From Aquabacter sp. L1I39 (GTDB lineage Bacteria > Pseudomonadota > Alphaproteobacteria > Rhizobiales > Xanthobacteraceae), in NCBI RefSeq assembly GCF_017742835.1, contig NZ_CP072392.1:1720385-1784384 (forward strand): a stretch of DNA of 64,000 bases. Direction: 5' to 3'. Below the pieces are notes generated by a model. It did no database searches, was not told where the DNA came from, and was given only the letters and a program-made list of their open reading frames with translations. Positions 38,035 through 47,534 of this stretch are shown here, one piece after another. Positions within the stretch are counted from its first letter, which is position 1, and every line of letters begins with the position of its first letter. Both the position numbers and the translations under genes were made by a program.

Positions 38035-38775
38035 TTAATTCCTCGCACCGACGACGATGCTCACCGTGTCGGGTTCGCCGGCCGGGTCATAAACCTGGGT
38101 GCTGGTCCAGTCCGCCGGCAGCAAGGACTTTACCGCACGGGCGCGCTTGTTCGCCAGAAGCGCCTGATCAAAAGGCGTTGCGCCGCCCCCCGGCCCGGCA
38201 ATTAGGGTTACTCCTGTCTTAGCAGGAAGCCGCGCGGCCTTCACCGCCTTGGAAAGCGCCGCGGCCTGGGCGGGGGACGGCTGGTCATCGGCACCGTCGA
38301 ATGTCACCTCGAATCGCTTGCCAGTGGCCGCTGCGGACACCGAGCCAGTGGTTGCCGGTGCCCCTTCCGACTGGCGCGTGGCAGGCAATCCGGCGACCAT
38401 GGCTGCCGCTGTCTGCTGGGTAGAGCGCCCAGCGCCCTCTGCGGCGGGCGCGGGCGCGGACCCGACCGCTTCTGCCGCCTGTGCGGCAGCGGGGGGCCCG
38501 GCAGGCGCGGTGCCTCCCTCGACCGGGGCGCCTCGCGCGGCAGCGAGCATGTCGTCCACGGAGACGGCGCCGCTGCCGCCCTCCGGGCCCAGCATCCGAT
38601 CCTCCGTCACCACGGAAGCCTGAACCGTGGAGGGGATGAGGGCCACCGGATCGGGATTGGTCGCGCAGCCCGCCAGCAGGAGACTGGACAATCCGGCCAG
38701 AAGCGCTCCGGGGAGCCGGATTCGGATGGAGGTCCGCCGGGAAGGGCGCGGCGGGATCGTCATCGCGCGAATCAT
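38035..38775 (-). CDS. Lipoprotein with OmpA-like C-terminal domain
   Basis: A 246-residue protein with a lipobox LLLAGC after an Arg-rich n-region (RPSRRTSIRIRL). An Ala/Pro/Gly-rich linker spans about 75-135, and a C-terminal domain (about 145-246) resembles a short OmpA_C peptidoglycan-binding fold (FDGADDQPSPAQAAAL, NKRARAVKSLLP). It is probably an outer-membrane lipoprotein near peptidoglycan. It precedes wzz in a minus-strand operon and is divergent from the GT-C gene. ATGs at 38775 and 38763 are both possible; the much longer frame to 39111 is an antisense extension. Confidence 0.72.
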   Translation of the reverse strand: MIRAMTIPPRPSRRTSIRIRLPGALLAGLSSLLLAGCATNPDPVALIPSTVQASVVTEDRMLGPEGGSGAVSVDDMLAAARGAPVEGGTAPAGPPAAAQAAEAVGSAPAPAAEGAGRSTQQTAAAMVAGLPATRQSEGAPATTGSVSAAATGKRFEVTFDGADDQPSPAQAAALSKAVKAARLPAKTGVTLIAGPGGGATPFDQALLANKRARAVKSLLPADWTSTQVYDPAGEPDTVSIVVGARN

Positions 38776-39047
38776 GTCCGCGAGTGTAATGCCAGCCGTG
38801 GGAAATTTCGCCCCGGCCGACTCAGCAACCGGCGGACAGGGTCCGACAATTTCCAATCCTTCCGCTTCACCTTCCGGCGCGTCCGAATTAGACGTGAAGG
38901 TGGGGCAGGAGGGGCCGCGAGCCAGGGCGGGGGTGCTGGTTCGATGGGGCAGCCTCCGGCCCTTGGTTGAAAGGCGCGGCACGATGTTCCTCGCGGGCAG
39001 GCCTCTACCCGCGCAGAAGAGCCATGCCACGGCGTTGCGGACTGGGG

Positions 39048-40601
39048 ATGGGCATGGCGGCGACGGGTGAAGCGGAACGGTGGACCGGCGCGGCGCGGCC
39101 CTTGCCTGCATCCATGAAGGTGGTGCTGGCGGCCTTCCTGGTGGCCTCCTTCGCGGTGAAGGTGCTCGTCTTCGCCTGGTGGCCCAACACCTCCTATGCC
39201 GACGTCACCATGCAGTATCTCGAGCAGGCCCATCGCCTGCTCTACGGGCAGGGCCTGGTGCCCTGGGAATTCGCCGTGGGCGCCCGCTCCTGGCTGGTAC
39301 CGGGCCTCATCGCCCCGGCCATGAAGGTGGCCGAGTTGATCGGCGGCGGGCCGCAGGCGCAGGTCCTGGCGGCGGCCATGGTCTGCTCGCTGTTCTCGCT
39401 CCTGATGGTGGTGCCAAGCTTCCTGTGGGGCTGGCGCTTCGTGGGGACGCTGGGCGCCGTGCTGTGCGGCGCGCTCGGTGCCTTCTGGTTCGAGACCGTC
39501 TATTATTCCGGCCATCCGCTCCAGGACACGTTCGGCACCTTCTTCCTCATCCCAGGGGTCTATCTGGCCTATCCCAACGGGCCCGAGCGGGACTTCCGCC
39601 GCCTCGTCTGGGCGGGCGTGTTCCTGGGTCTGGCCGTGGCCTTCCGCATGCAGCTTGGCCCCATGGCGGCTGTGACCGCCATCGGTGTCGCCCGCTTCCA
39701 CATCCGCAGCTATGTGGCCCTGGCCCTGGGCGGCATTGCCTCCATGGCGGTGCTGGGCGTGCTGGACTGGGCGACCTGGGGCGTGCCGTTCAACTCCATC
39801 ATTCAATATGTGAAGTACCAGGGCTCCAGCATCGGGGAGACCGGCTCTGGCAAGTTCGGCTACATTCCCTGGTATTCCTATCCGGCCTGGATCCTGGCCT
39901 ATTATTCCGGCGCCTTCGCCCTGATGGTGGTGACCGCGCTGGTGGGCATGCGCCGCCTGCCGCTGCTGCTGGTGATTGCGGTGGCCAATGTGCTGGTGCT
40001 GGAACTCGTGGCCATGAAGTTCCCGCGTTACATGTATCCGGGCATTCCTCTGGTTCTGGTCCTGTGCGGCATTGGCGGCGCGGAGCTCACCCTGCGTCTG
40101 TGGGAAGGCAAGGTCCGCACCGGCCTGCTGGCGGCCTATGGCGTCCTGTTCATCGTGGTGACCTCCGGCCTTCTGGGTGCCTTCGGCTATTTTTCGTCCC
40201 ACTTCGTGCTGGGCCGGGGCACCATCCTGGCGACGCGCATGGTGAATGCGGACCCCAAGTCCTGCGGCCTTGCCATCGCCCCGGCGAGCGCCTGGTGGCT
40301 AAGTGGTGGCTATGTCTTCCTCGACCGGCGGATCCCGCTTTATGGCACCGATGCGGACGACCCCGACGCGCGGGCGCAAACCGCCGCCTTCAACTACATC
40401 CTCTCCACCCGCGAGAGCCCCGGCGAGAGCCTCCAGACTTTCTCGGACCAAGGCTTCACCCTGGTGGAGTGCTTTGCCAACGGCACCCGCGGCCCCGCCT
40501 GCCTCTGGCACCGGCCGGGCACCTGCACGCCGGGCGCGGCGCCAGCCCTGAAAGCCTCCCTCCCCGACTGGCTGGACCTGCCGAAAGGCGGCGCCAAGTG
40601 A
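39048..40601 (+). CDS. GT-C family mannosyltransferase-like membrane protein
   Basis: A 517-residue polytopic protein with about ten helices, resembling the Alg9/PIG-B and ArnT-type GT-C enzymes that use lipid-linked sugars on the periplasmic side. The first external loop has an acidic motif (NTSYADVTMQYLEQAHRL) and GLVPWEFAVGARSWLVPGL follows; FPRYMYPGIPLVLVL is in the later membrane part. A periplasmic C-terminal domain (about 400-517) contains four Cys. It would add a side or terminal sugar to the glycan. The start among 39024, 39048 and 39054 is uncertain. Confidence 0.8.
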   Translation: MGMAATGEAERWTGAARPLPASMKVVLAAFLVASFAVKVLVFAWWPNTSYADVTMQYLEQAHRLLYGQGLVPWEFAVGARSWLVPGLIAPAMKVAELIGGGPQAQVLAAAMVCSLFSLLMVVPSFLWGWRFVGTLGAVLCGALGAFWFETVYYSGHPLQDTFGTFFLIPGVYLAYPNGPERDFRRLVWAGVFLGLAVAFRMQLGPMAAVTAIGVARFHIRSYVALALGGIASMAVLGVLDWATWGVPFNSIIQYVKYQGSSIGETGSGKFGYIPWYSYPAWILAYYSGAFALMVVTALVGMRRLPLLLVIAVANVLVLELVAMKFPRYMYPGIPLVLVLCGIGGAELTLRLWEGKVRTGLLAAYGVLFIVVTSGLLGAFGYFSSHFVLGRGTILATRMVNADPKSCGLAIAPASAWWLSGGYVFLDRRIPLYGTDADDPDARAQTAAFNYILSTRESPGESLQTFSDQGFTLVECFANGTRGPACLWHRPGTCTPGAAPALKASLPDWLDLPKGGAK

Positions 40602-40644
40602 CGCGCACGACAGGCCAGATGACGCGCGGGGGGCGCGGCCGGCG

Positions 40645-41616
40645 ATGCTGATCGTCACCAATTACAAGGAAATGCCGCTGCGCTGGCGGGCCGCCAATGG
40701 CGTGGTGGGGCGCACAATCGTCGCCCGCTCCCTGGAGGACTTCAAGGAGGAGGGCGAGGCAAAGGACGCCGTCTTCCTCGTCAATTGCGATCCCGACCTC
40801 ACCATGAAGCTGGCGCTGGCCCGCCTGACGCTACCTGGCTATCGCCGCCCGCTCATCGCCTCCGACCTCGTGCTGCGGCGGCCCGGATCGGGCCTGAAAG
40901 CAAAGCTGATTTTCGCGGCAAAGCGCTTCCTGCTGTCACGGGCGGACCTCTATCTCAACCTGTTCAAGGACACGACGGGACTGACGGAAGCCTATGGCAT
41001 TCCCGCCGCCCGCTGCGCCTACATACCCTTCAAGGTCAATCTCGACCCCGGAGCGGTGGCCACGGTGGAGAAGCGCGAGGACTATGTGCTGTGCTTCGGC
41101 CGCTCGCTACGGGACTTCGACACCTTCTTCGCCGCCATGGAGCGCCTGCCCTATCCCGGCGCCATCGCGGCGGTGAAGCCGTCCGATCTGATTGGCCACG
41201 GCGCGCGCTTCTCCCGTTCGCTGGATCAGCTGCCGCCCAACGTCGCCCAGCTCCCCGACGACGGCAGCGCGCAGGCCCAGCTTCGGATGCTGGCCGGAGC
41301 CAAGCTGGTGGTCATCCCGGTCCTGAAGACCAGCATCGTGGCCTCCGGCATCAGCACGGCGCTCAATGCCATGGCCGTCGGCAAGTGCGTGATCGGCTCC
41401 GAAGGACCGGGCATGTCGGACATCTTCACCGAGGAAGCTCTCATCGTGCCGCCGGAGGACCCGGAGGCGCTCACCGCCATGATCGACAGCGCTTGGCGCG
41501 ACGATCTGCTCCGGGTGCGCACTGCCCGTGCGGGACGGCGCCTTGCCGTGAGCCTCGGCGGCGAAGCCGAGCTGATCCAACGGATCATCGACAAGGTGGC
41601 GCAGGCCTATGGTTGA
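40645..41616 (+). CDS. Glycosyltransferase, GT-B-like, divergent
   Basis: A 323-residue protein. MLIVTNYKEMPLRWRAANGVV opens a divergent N-terminal domain, and the C-terminal part has VLCFGRSLRDFDTFFAAME and GISTALNAMAVGKCVIGSE, as in GT4-like donor domains. The usual glycine-rich N-terminal motif is absent, so the acceptor site may be unusual. The last bases (ATGGTTGA) overlap the start of the next gene by 8 bp. Specificity is unknown. Confidence 0.75.
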   Translation: MLIVTNYKEMPLRWRAANGVVGRTIVARSLEDFKEEGEAKDAVFLVNCDPDLTMKLALARLTLPGYRRPLIASDLVLRRPGSGLKAKLIFAAKRFLLSRADLYLNLFKDTTGLTEAYGIPAARCAYIPFKVNLDPGAVATVEKREDYVLCFGRSLRDFDTFFAAMERLPYPGAIAAVKPSDLIGHGARFSRSLDQLPPNVAQLPDDGSAQAQLRMLAGAKLVVIPVLKTSIVASGISTALNAMAVGKCVIGSEGPGMSDIFTEEALIVPPEDPEALTAMIDSAWRDDLLRVRTARAGRRLAVSLGGEAELIQRIIDKVAQAYG

Positions 41617-42568
41617 GCAGACGCGCCCCCGCCTCAGCGTCGTCATCCCCACGCGGGATTGCCTCGCCTATTTGCCGGACGCCATCGCCAGCATCCGCGC
41701 CCAGGAAGACGGGACTGACATCCGCCCAGGTGAGATCGAGATCGTGGTGGTGGACGACGGCTCGACCGATGGCACCGGCCCCTGGCTCGCCGCGCAGGCG
41801 GCGCGCGACCCCCGCCTCACAGCCCTGGTCCACCAGCCGACGGGCGTCGCCGCCGCGCGCAACGCCGGCATTGCGGCAGCGACGGCCGACATCATCGCCT
41901 TCCTGGACGCGGACGACCAGTATCTGCCCGGCGCCCTGGCGGAACGCCTCGCGCTGATGGAGGACGACCCCGCCATTTCGCTCACCTTCGCCGACGTCAT
42001 GTCGGTGGATCCCGACGGCCGGCTGGTAGGCTACCAGTTCGACTATTGGCCCCTCTTCCGCGCGTTCATCGGCGGACGGTCCGGCCTGCTGCCGCTGGGG
42101 CCGAATGCCTTCGCCATGCTGCTGGCGGAAATGGTGTGCGGCACCTCCTCCGTCATCACCCGCCGGCGGGCGCTGGAGGCGGTGGGCGGCTTCAACGAAG
42201 AGCTGCGCATCAGCGAGGACTGGGACCTCTGGCTCAAGCTCGCCGAAGTGGGAAGCGTTTGGTGTTCGACGCGCCGGTCGACCCGCTATCTGGTTCGGCC
42301 CGGCTCCACCAGCCGCAACATGGAGGTGCTGGTGGACACGGTGGAGCGCGTTTTCCGTGCCCGCGTGCCCGACCCCTCGGCGGTGCCCCAGCCCTGGCGC
42401 GGCGTGGCGCTGGCCCGCCTTCTCGATGCGCGGGCGGAACGCGCCCGCAGCCGGGGCGCGTGGCTTAAGGCGTTGTGCGCGCATCTGGCGGCGCTCGCGA
42501 AGGCGCCCTCCTGGCGTCTGGGGCGCGAAGCGGCTTATGACACCGCCCGCCTGCTTCGGCTGAAATGA
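41609..42568 (+). CDS. Glycosyltransferase family 2
   Basis: A 319-residue GT-A enzyme: LSVVIPTRDCLAYLPDAIAS, VVVDDGSTDGT, AAARNAGIAAATADIIAFLDADDQYLPG split over the nucleotide-binding region with the DxD-like DADD, and an ISEDWDLWLKLAEVG acceptor-side motif near 205. It is cytoplasmic, without membrane helices. It is translationally coupled to the previous glycosyltransferase and is convergent with the GNAT gene 18 bp away. Confidence 0.88.
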   Translation: MVEQTRPRLSVVIPTRDCLAYLPDAIASIRAQEDGTDIRPGEIEIVVVDDGSTDGTGPWLAAQAARDPRLTALVHQPTGVAAARNAGIAAATADIIAFLDADDQYLPGALAERLALMEDDPAISLTFADVMSVDPDGRLVGYQFDYWPLFRAFIGGRSGLLPLGPNAFAMLLAEMVCGTSSVITRRRALEAVGGFNEELRISEDWDLWLKLAEVGSVWCSTRRSTRYLVRPGSTSRNMEVLVDTVERVFRARVPDPSAVPQPWRGVALARLLDARAERARSRGAWLKALCAHLAALAKAPSWRLGREAAYDTARLLRLK

Positions 42569-42586
42569 CGGCGTCGAGAGCGCCCG

Positions 42587-43612
42587 TCAGTCCTTGTCGC
42601 CGCCCAGCACCACCAGCGCTCCCGCCCGATCCGGCTCGCGCGCCTTGAAGGCGCCGAGGCCACCGAGGCACAGGGGCATGGTGTCCCGCGCGAAGAAGAG
42701 GTTCCGCTTCAGCAGGGCGCCGGCCTGCGGCTCGTTGGTGAACAGGAAAACCGAGCCACAGCCGCGCCGCGACGCCAGGGCCACCACCGCCCGAAGCGCC
42801 GTGGCGCGGGCGCGAGGCGAGGTGGCGAGCCATTCGGACACGCGGATATGGGAGCGTCCATCGCCCTCGTCCTCGATCTGGTCGAAGATTACCAGGGCAT
42901 CCGGCCGCTCCGCCGGCCCAAGAGTGAGCATTTCGTACCGCCCACCCGGCTCGGCCCCATAGCGCCAGGCAAACCATGGATCGGACTTGTCCACCACGCA
43001 GCGTGCCGTGGGGCTTGGTGTCTCCGGCAGGACGAAGCGCGTCTCCGGCCTCACCGGCACCACCCGCGCCCGCGCCCCGAACAGGGCCGCGCCCCGCGCA
43101 TGCAGCGCCAGCGCCAGATCGAGCGGCCCCGCCAGCAGGCCCGGCACGCGCTTGGGGGCGCAGAGCGGGCGCACATGGCGCACCACCTCATCAATGTGCC
43201 GCCAATCCAACCTCTTCATGAACATGGAATAGGAGTTCTCGTTGGGAACCCCATAGACCAGCGTGAAGCCCCGCCGCTCAGCCTCCGCGTAACAGAAGCG
43301 GGCGAGCGTCACGGACATGTTCTGGCGGCGATAGTCCGGGTGAGTCATGGTGTCGACGGACTGCGCGCCCATGACCTTCGCCCCATCCAGGATCAGGGGC
43401 GTGGAAATCACCGCATAGACGCCCGCGCAACGCTCGCCATCCATGGCCAGCGCGGGGGGGATGGGATCGAAGGGGGCATCGAAGAGCTTCCAGGCCAGGT
43501 GCTCCAGGCTCCGGCCGCTGCCCCAGATGGTGCGGTAGAGCTCATGGATGGCCGGAAGGTCGGCCCGCCGGGCGAGCCGGGGGACCCAGCGCGGCGCATT
43601 TTCCTCGGCCAT
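42587..43612 (-). CDS. GNAT-family N-acetyltransferase of the polysaccharide locus
   Basis: A 341-residue protein whose first half is a GNAT domain (residues about 8-165): [58 protein letters not shown] split around the acetyl-CoA loop R-x-x-N-M. The second half resembles another GNAT-like repeat (VSEWLATSPRARATALRAVV). Such double-GNAT enzymes acetylate amino sugars or other surface glycan precursors. The start at 43612 has GGAGG upstream; the longer frame to 43681 overlaps the GINT1-like gene. It follows that gene by 23 bp. Confidence 0.8.
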   Translation of the reverse strand: MAEENAPRWVPRLARRADLPAIHELYRTIWGSGRSLEHLAWKLFDAPFDPIPPALAMDGERCAGVYAVISTPLILDGAKVMGAQSVDTMTHPDYRRQNMSVTLARFCYAEAERRGFTLVYGVPNENSYSMFMKRLDWRHIDEVVRHVRPLCAPKRVPGLLAGPLDLALALHARGAALFGARARVVPVRPETRFVLPETPSPTARCVVDKSDPWFAWRYGAEPGGRYEMLTLGPAERPDALVIFDQIEDEGDGRSHIRVSEWLATSPRARATALRAVVALASRRGCGSVFLFTNEPQAGALLKRNLFFARDTMPLCLGGLGAFKAREPDRAGALVVLGGDKD

Positions 43613-43635
43613 GTCCGCCCCCCTCCCCTTCCCCG

Positions 43636-45291
43636 TCACCGCCGGCCCAGCCAACGCGGCAGCGGCCAATAGGCCCGCCACCGCCCGAGGGCCAATTGGT
43701 AGTGCCGCCCGTCCACAACCTCGAACCGGCCGGCGGAATCATAGGCATGGACGCCGTTCATGGCGAAGTCGAAGCTGCGGAGCGTCGCAACCGGCTCCTG
43801 CCGGTAGGCGCCCGAGGCCTCTCGGGTGACCTCGAACAAGCCGAGACCCGAGCCGTAGCGGCCGGCGGAATCCTGCGCCAGCCGGAACAGGCGGCCATCC
43901 TTTTCCCACATGCGGCCCCCCGGACGCGCGGTGCGCACGTCCGAGACCACGGGATTGTCGGGGTCCGCCGTCCAGGGGCCGCAGAGGGCATCGGCGTTGA
44001 AGACGTGCAGTTCGTCCCAGCCCAGGCCACCCTCATAGGCGATGGACGCCAGCATGAGCCAGCCGGCAGATGTCCGCAGGACGCAGGCGTCGGCAATATC
44101 CAGATCGGTCAGCGGCGTGCAAACCAGTTCCCATCGGCCGGGAAATGCGAGGCAGCGATAGACCTCCACTTGCCGCGCCGCCATGGTCTCGGGGATCATG
44201 TAGATCTCCCCGCCATCGGCGAAGATGAGCGGATTGGACAGGTGATAGGGCCGCTCGAGAGCCGGCACCATGGCGCCGAGGGTGCCGTCCTCGGCGAGCG
44301 GGGCGGCGCTGATGATGGCCTTGCCCACCTTCCAGTCCCAGTCCTCCACGAACAGCCAGGTGCGGCCCTCGTGCTCGAACAGGAAGGGATCGGCATAGAA
44401 GCGGTCGAACGGCGCCTCCACGAAGCGGAAGCCCCGCGCCCAGGCGGCGCTGCCCCAGGGAGCGTCGGGCGCACCTGCGGGCGGGCGCACCCGCACTCCA
44501 ACGCGCCACTGCTCCCGCACCACGCGATAGGGCGCCAGCAGGCGGCGGAAGACCAGCTTCGCCCTGAGGCACCGCATGCCCATGACCGATATGGGCGGGT
44601 GCGGCTGCGGCACCTGCCGGCCATTGCGGGCGAGCGCCCGGGCAAAGAACGCGTCAGGGCCGAGCCGCGCCAGATCGGCCAGGGTCCGCATGGCGATGGC
44701 GCGGGCCTTCCACACCGCCGGTGCGCGCGTGCGCCAGAGCGAAGCATCATTCACGGGACCGAAGGTCCGGGAGAGCACCACCGGGCCCCCCTCTCCCCCC
44801 TCCCAAACGAGATCCAGCTGGCAGAAGGTGGCCCCGCGCAACAGCTCGGCCACGCCAAATTCGCCAGCCTCGAGGAGCCGCCCGCCTCCGAGGCGAAAGG
44901 ACCAGACGCCGAAACGCGCGGCGGGGAAAGGCGCACGTCCGGCACCGAAGTCCAGGACCACGTCGAGCGCATCGGCCGGCGCCTGCCCGCTTTTGCCCGC
45001 CGCGCCAGACAGTGCCGGATGACGCTGCAGCAGGGCCTCGAAGCTCACATGGTCCAACGGATCGGGGGCTTCGGCCACCCGTGCCCGGTCCCAGGCGGCA
45101 TAGCCGGCGGCGTGGGACAAAAGGGACGGATCGGTCTCCCGGCCGATCCAGGCCAATGTGAAGCGGGGGTCGGCGGCAAGGTCACCGATGAGGCGCGCCA
45201 CCCATTCGGCGCAGCCCGCTTGTTCCAGCCGGATGCCGACCCGCAAGGGTGCGTCGAGAGGGGGGGATGGCGCGCGAGGGGCCGGGCTCAT
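43636..45291 (-). CDS. GINT1-like (glucosamine inositolphosphorylceramide transferase family) protein
   Basis: A 551-residue protein. The N-terminal part (about 15-230; LRVGIRLEQAGCAEWVARLI, LDVVLDFGAGRAPF) resembles the divergent substrate-binding part seen in formyl/glycosyl-transferase hybrids. The C-terminal part (about 285-551) is a beta-propeller-like domain with FYADPFLFEHEGRTWLFVED, YHLSNPLIFADGGEIYMIPE and MNGVHAYDS, as in bacterial relatives of plant GINT1. In bacteria the function is unproven; its place beside an acetyltransferase and glycosyltransferases suggests addition of an amino sugar or a substituent. It is first in a two-gene minus-strand operon. Confidence 0.72.
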   Translation of the reverse strand: MSPAPRAPSPPLDAPLRVGIRLEQAGCAEWVARLIGDLAADPRFTLAWIGRETDPSLLSHAAGYAAWDRARVAEAPDPLDHVSFEALLQRHPALSGAAGKSGQAPADALDVVLDFGAGRAPFPAARFGVWSFRLGGGRLLEAGEFGVAELLRGATFCQLDLVWEGGEGGPVVLSRTFGPVNDASLWRTRAPAVWKARAIAMRTLADLARLGPDAFFARALARNGRQVPQPHPPISVMGMRCLRAKLVFRRLLAPYRVVREQWRVGVRVRPPAGAPDAPWGSAAWARGFRFVEAPFDRFYADPFLFEHEGRTWLFVEDWDWKVGKAIISAAPLAEDGTLGAMVPALERPYHLSNPLIFADGGEIYMIPETMAARQVEVYRCLAFPGRWELVCTPLTDLDIADACVLRTSAGWLMLASIAYEGGLGWDELHVFNADALCGPWTADPDNPVVSDVRTARPGGRMWEKDGRLFRLAQDSAGRYGSGLGLFEVTREASGAYRQEPVATLRSFDFAMNGVHAYDSAGRFEVVDGRHYQLALGRWRAYWPLPRWLGRR

Positions 45292-45370
45292 GGGCGCAGG
45301 ACGCCAACTGGCCGGGCCGGTGAGGCCGAGCGCCCCGCCGACCGCCTTCCTTTGTCGGCGAACACGTTAA

Positions 45371-45465
45371 GCATTTGCCCCGCCCGCATTTTTCGCCCCG
45401 GATATTGGGGATGGGGCACCCGCTAAGTCAAGGCGTGGACATCGGGGGCGGCTGCGGGCAAATGC
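45371..45465. repeat. Distant 10-bp inverted repeat GCATTTGCCC/GGGCAAATGC
   Basis: GCATTTGCCC (45371-45380) and GGGCAAATGC (45456-45465) are perfect inverted copies 75 bp apart in the 244-bp divergent gap between the GINT1-like gene and the chorismate mutase gene. They could be two operator sites or arms of a long RNA hairpin. Nothing else definite is seen in this gap. Confidence 0.5.
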
Positions 45466-45535
45466 CGCCACCGCAACAATGCTTTGATCTTGGGCCGTGG
45501 TGGGTCTACAGGAGCAATCCGGCTTCGTGATCCCC

Positions 45536-46387
45536 ATGACCTCACCTTCCTCCATCCCCTCCCTCTCCGACCTGCGCGCTGAGATCGACCGCATCGACGA
45601 ACAGATGCATCGCCTCCTCATGGAGCGCGGCGAGATCATCGACCGCCTAGTGGCCGTCAAGCGCAACCAGACCGAAGGTTCGGCCTTCCGGCCCGCGCGC
45701 GAGGCCGCCATGATGCGGCGCCTGGTGGAGCGCCATCACGGCCTTTTGCCGCTCGACACGGTCGAGAGCATCTGGCGGGTGATCATCTCCACCTTCACCT
45801 ATGTCCAGGCGCCCTATGCGGTGCATGCGGACCTGTCGGTGGGCGAGCCGCTGATGCGCGACAGCGCGCGTTTTCATTTCGGGTTCACCACGCCCTTCGT
45901 GCCCCATATGGGCCCGCGCGGTGTGATCGAGGCCGTCGCCGCATCCAAGGGCGATCTTGGCCTTCTGCCGGCTGCGGCGCCCTATGGGGGCGAGGCGTGG
46001 TGGACGGCGCTGGAGCCTGCAAACGCCCCCAAGATCATCGCCCGCCTGCCCTTCGTGGACCGGGCGGACCATCCGGCCGCGCTTCCCGTGTTCGTCGTTT
46101 CCCACCCCATTAATGATGCGGCGGTGACCGAGGTCGAAGTGTGGAGCGTGCGGGTCTCCGACTGGAGCCCGAAGGCCGCCAGCGCCGTGTCCGCCACCGC
46201 CGAGGTGGTCGCGGCTTCCGATGGCTCGCTGTCGGGCGCGGCTCTTTTGATGAGCGTGCCGGCCGGCACGCGCGACCGGGCGCTCGCCGCCCTCACGGAG
46301 GCTGGGGCCGGGGTGCGTGGGGCGGTGCTCGCCGGCAGCCACGCCGTTCCCTACCGACATGGCGCGGACGCGTCCGCCCGCCCGTGA
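45536..46387 (+). CDS. Chorismate mutase (AroQ type) with C-terminal prephenate dehydratase-like domain
   Basis: Converts chorismate to prephenate. The 283-residue protein has an N-terminal AroQ helix bundle (about 8-95: [40 protein letters not shown]). The remaining part has [20 protein letters not shown], a layout like the first prephenate dehydratase lobes, but the TRF motif needed for dehydratase is not seen. It is likely a monofunctional mutase with a regulatory domain. It leads the operon with hisC and tyrA, which suits tyrosine synthesis. The ATG at 45536 is chosen; a GTG at 45527 has a better placed GGAG. Confidence 0.88.
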   Translation: MTSPSSIPSLSDLRAEIDRIDEQMHRLLMERGEIIDRLVAVKRNQTEGSAFRPAREAAMMRRLVERHHGLLPLDTVESIWRVIISTFTYVQAPYAVHADLSVGEPLMRDSARFHFGFTTPFVPHMGPRGVIEAVAASKGDLGLLPAAAPYGGEAWWTALEPANAPKIIARLPFVDRADHPAALPVFVVSHPINDAAVTEVEVWSVRVSDWSPKAASAVSATAEVVAASDGSLSGAALLMSVPAGTRDRALAALTEAGAGVRGAVLAGSHAVPYRHGADASARP

Positions 46388-46403
46388 TTTCCGGAGTGCT
46401 TCC

Positions 46404-47534
46404 ATGACCGCTCGCGCACACAATCTGCGTGACACCTCCCGTCCCGTGCCGCGCCCCGGCGTTCTGGCAATCGACGCCTATGTGCCCGGCAAGAGCCAGG
46501 CGCCCGGCGTGGAAAAGGTGTTCAAGCTCTCCTCCAACGAGACCCCGCTCGGACCGAGCCCGAAGGCCCGCGCCGCCTTCCTCGCCACCGCGGACTATCT
46601 GCAGGACTACCCCGACGGCGCCGCCACGGCCCTGCGCGAGGCCATCGGTGCGGCGCACGGCATCGACCCCGCCCGGATCGTCTGCGGCGCCGGTTCGGAT
46701 GAGCTTCTGGCCCTAGCCGCCAAGGCCTTCGTGGGACCGGGCGACGAGGCGGTCTTCACGCAGTATGGCTTCCTGGTCTACCGCATCGCGACGCTGGCGG
46801 CGGGCGGGACCCCTGTTGTAGCCGAGGAAACCGAGCACACGGCCAATGTGGACGCGATCCTCGCCGCCGTGAGCGAGCGCACCCGCCTCGTCTTCCTGGC
46901 CAATCCCAACAATCCCACCGGCACCTGCCTGCCCTTCTCGGAAGTGCAGCGCCTGCACGCCGCCTTGCCGGCCCATGTCCTGCTGGTGCTCGACGCGGCC
47001 TATGCGGAATATGTGCGCCGGCCCGGCTTCGATTCCGGCCTCGACCTCGCTTTGTCGGCGTCCAACGTGCTGATGACGCGCACCTTCTCCAAGATTTACG
47101 GCCTTGCCGCGCTGCGGCTGGGCTGGGCGGTGGGCTCGGCTGAGGTGATTGACGCGCTGAATCGGGTGCGCGGCCCCTTCAATGTCTGCGCCCCCGCGCT
47201 GGCTGCCGGCATCGCCGCCATCGGCGATCAGGCGCACGTGGACAAGGCGGTGAAGCACAACGACCATTGGCTCGCTTGGCTGACGCAGAAGATCGGCGCG
47301 CTCGGCCTCAAGGTGACGCCCTCGGTCGCGAACTTCGTGCTGATCCATTTCGCCGCCGAGGGTCCCCATAGCTCGCGCGCGGCGGATGCCTTCCTCACCC
47401 AGCGGGGGTTGATCCTGCGTCCGGTGGGGGCCTATGGGCTGCCCCACGCCCTGCGGATGACGGTGGGATCGGAAGAGGCGAACATCCTCGCCCTCCGCGC
47501 CTTGTCCGACTTCCTGGCGGGAGCGCAGAAGTGA
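46404..47534 (+). CDS. hisC: Histidinol-phosphate/aromatic aminotransferase
   Basis: A 376-residue PLP enzyme of fold type I. The catalytic lysine is in [38 protein letters not shown] and [18 protein letters not shown] are further family motifs. In Rhizobiales this copy sits between chorismate mutase and prephenate dehydrogenase and probably serves tyrosine/phenylalanine transamination besides histidinol phosphate. GGAG precedes the ATG at 46404. Its TGA overlaps the GTG of tyrA (GTGA). Confidence 0.95.
   Translation: MTARAHNLRDTSRPVPRPGVLAIDAYVPGKSQAPGVEKVFKLSSNETPLGPSPKARAAFLATADYLQDYPDGAATALREAIGAAHGIDPARIVCGAGSDELLALAAKAFVGPGDEAVFTQYGFLVYRIATLAAGGTPVVAEETEHTANVDAILAAVSERTRLVFLANPNNPTGTCLPFSEVQRLHAALPAHVLLVLDAAYAEYVRRPGFDSGLDLALSASNVLMTRTFSKIYGLAALRLGWAVGSAEVIDALNRVRGPFNVCAPALAAGIAAIGDQAHVDKAVKHNDHWLAWLTQKIGALGLKVTPSVANFVLIHFAAEGPHSSRAADAFLTQRGLILRPVGAYGLPHALRMTVGSEEANILALRALSDFLAGAQK

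Noticed and set aside
38772..40202. 476-codon open frame on the minus strand
   Set aside because: Antisense to the GT-C membrane protein; His/Gln/Gly-rich shadow.
26009..45291. Wzx flippase or ABC-type exporter in the polysaccharide locus
   Set aside because: Every long membrane protein was assigned to polymerase, copolymerase, PGT or GT-C types; none has the twelve-helix Wzx pattern or an ABC ATPase.
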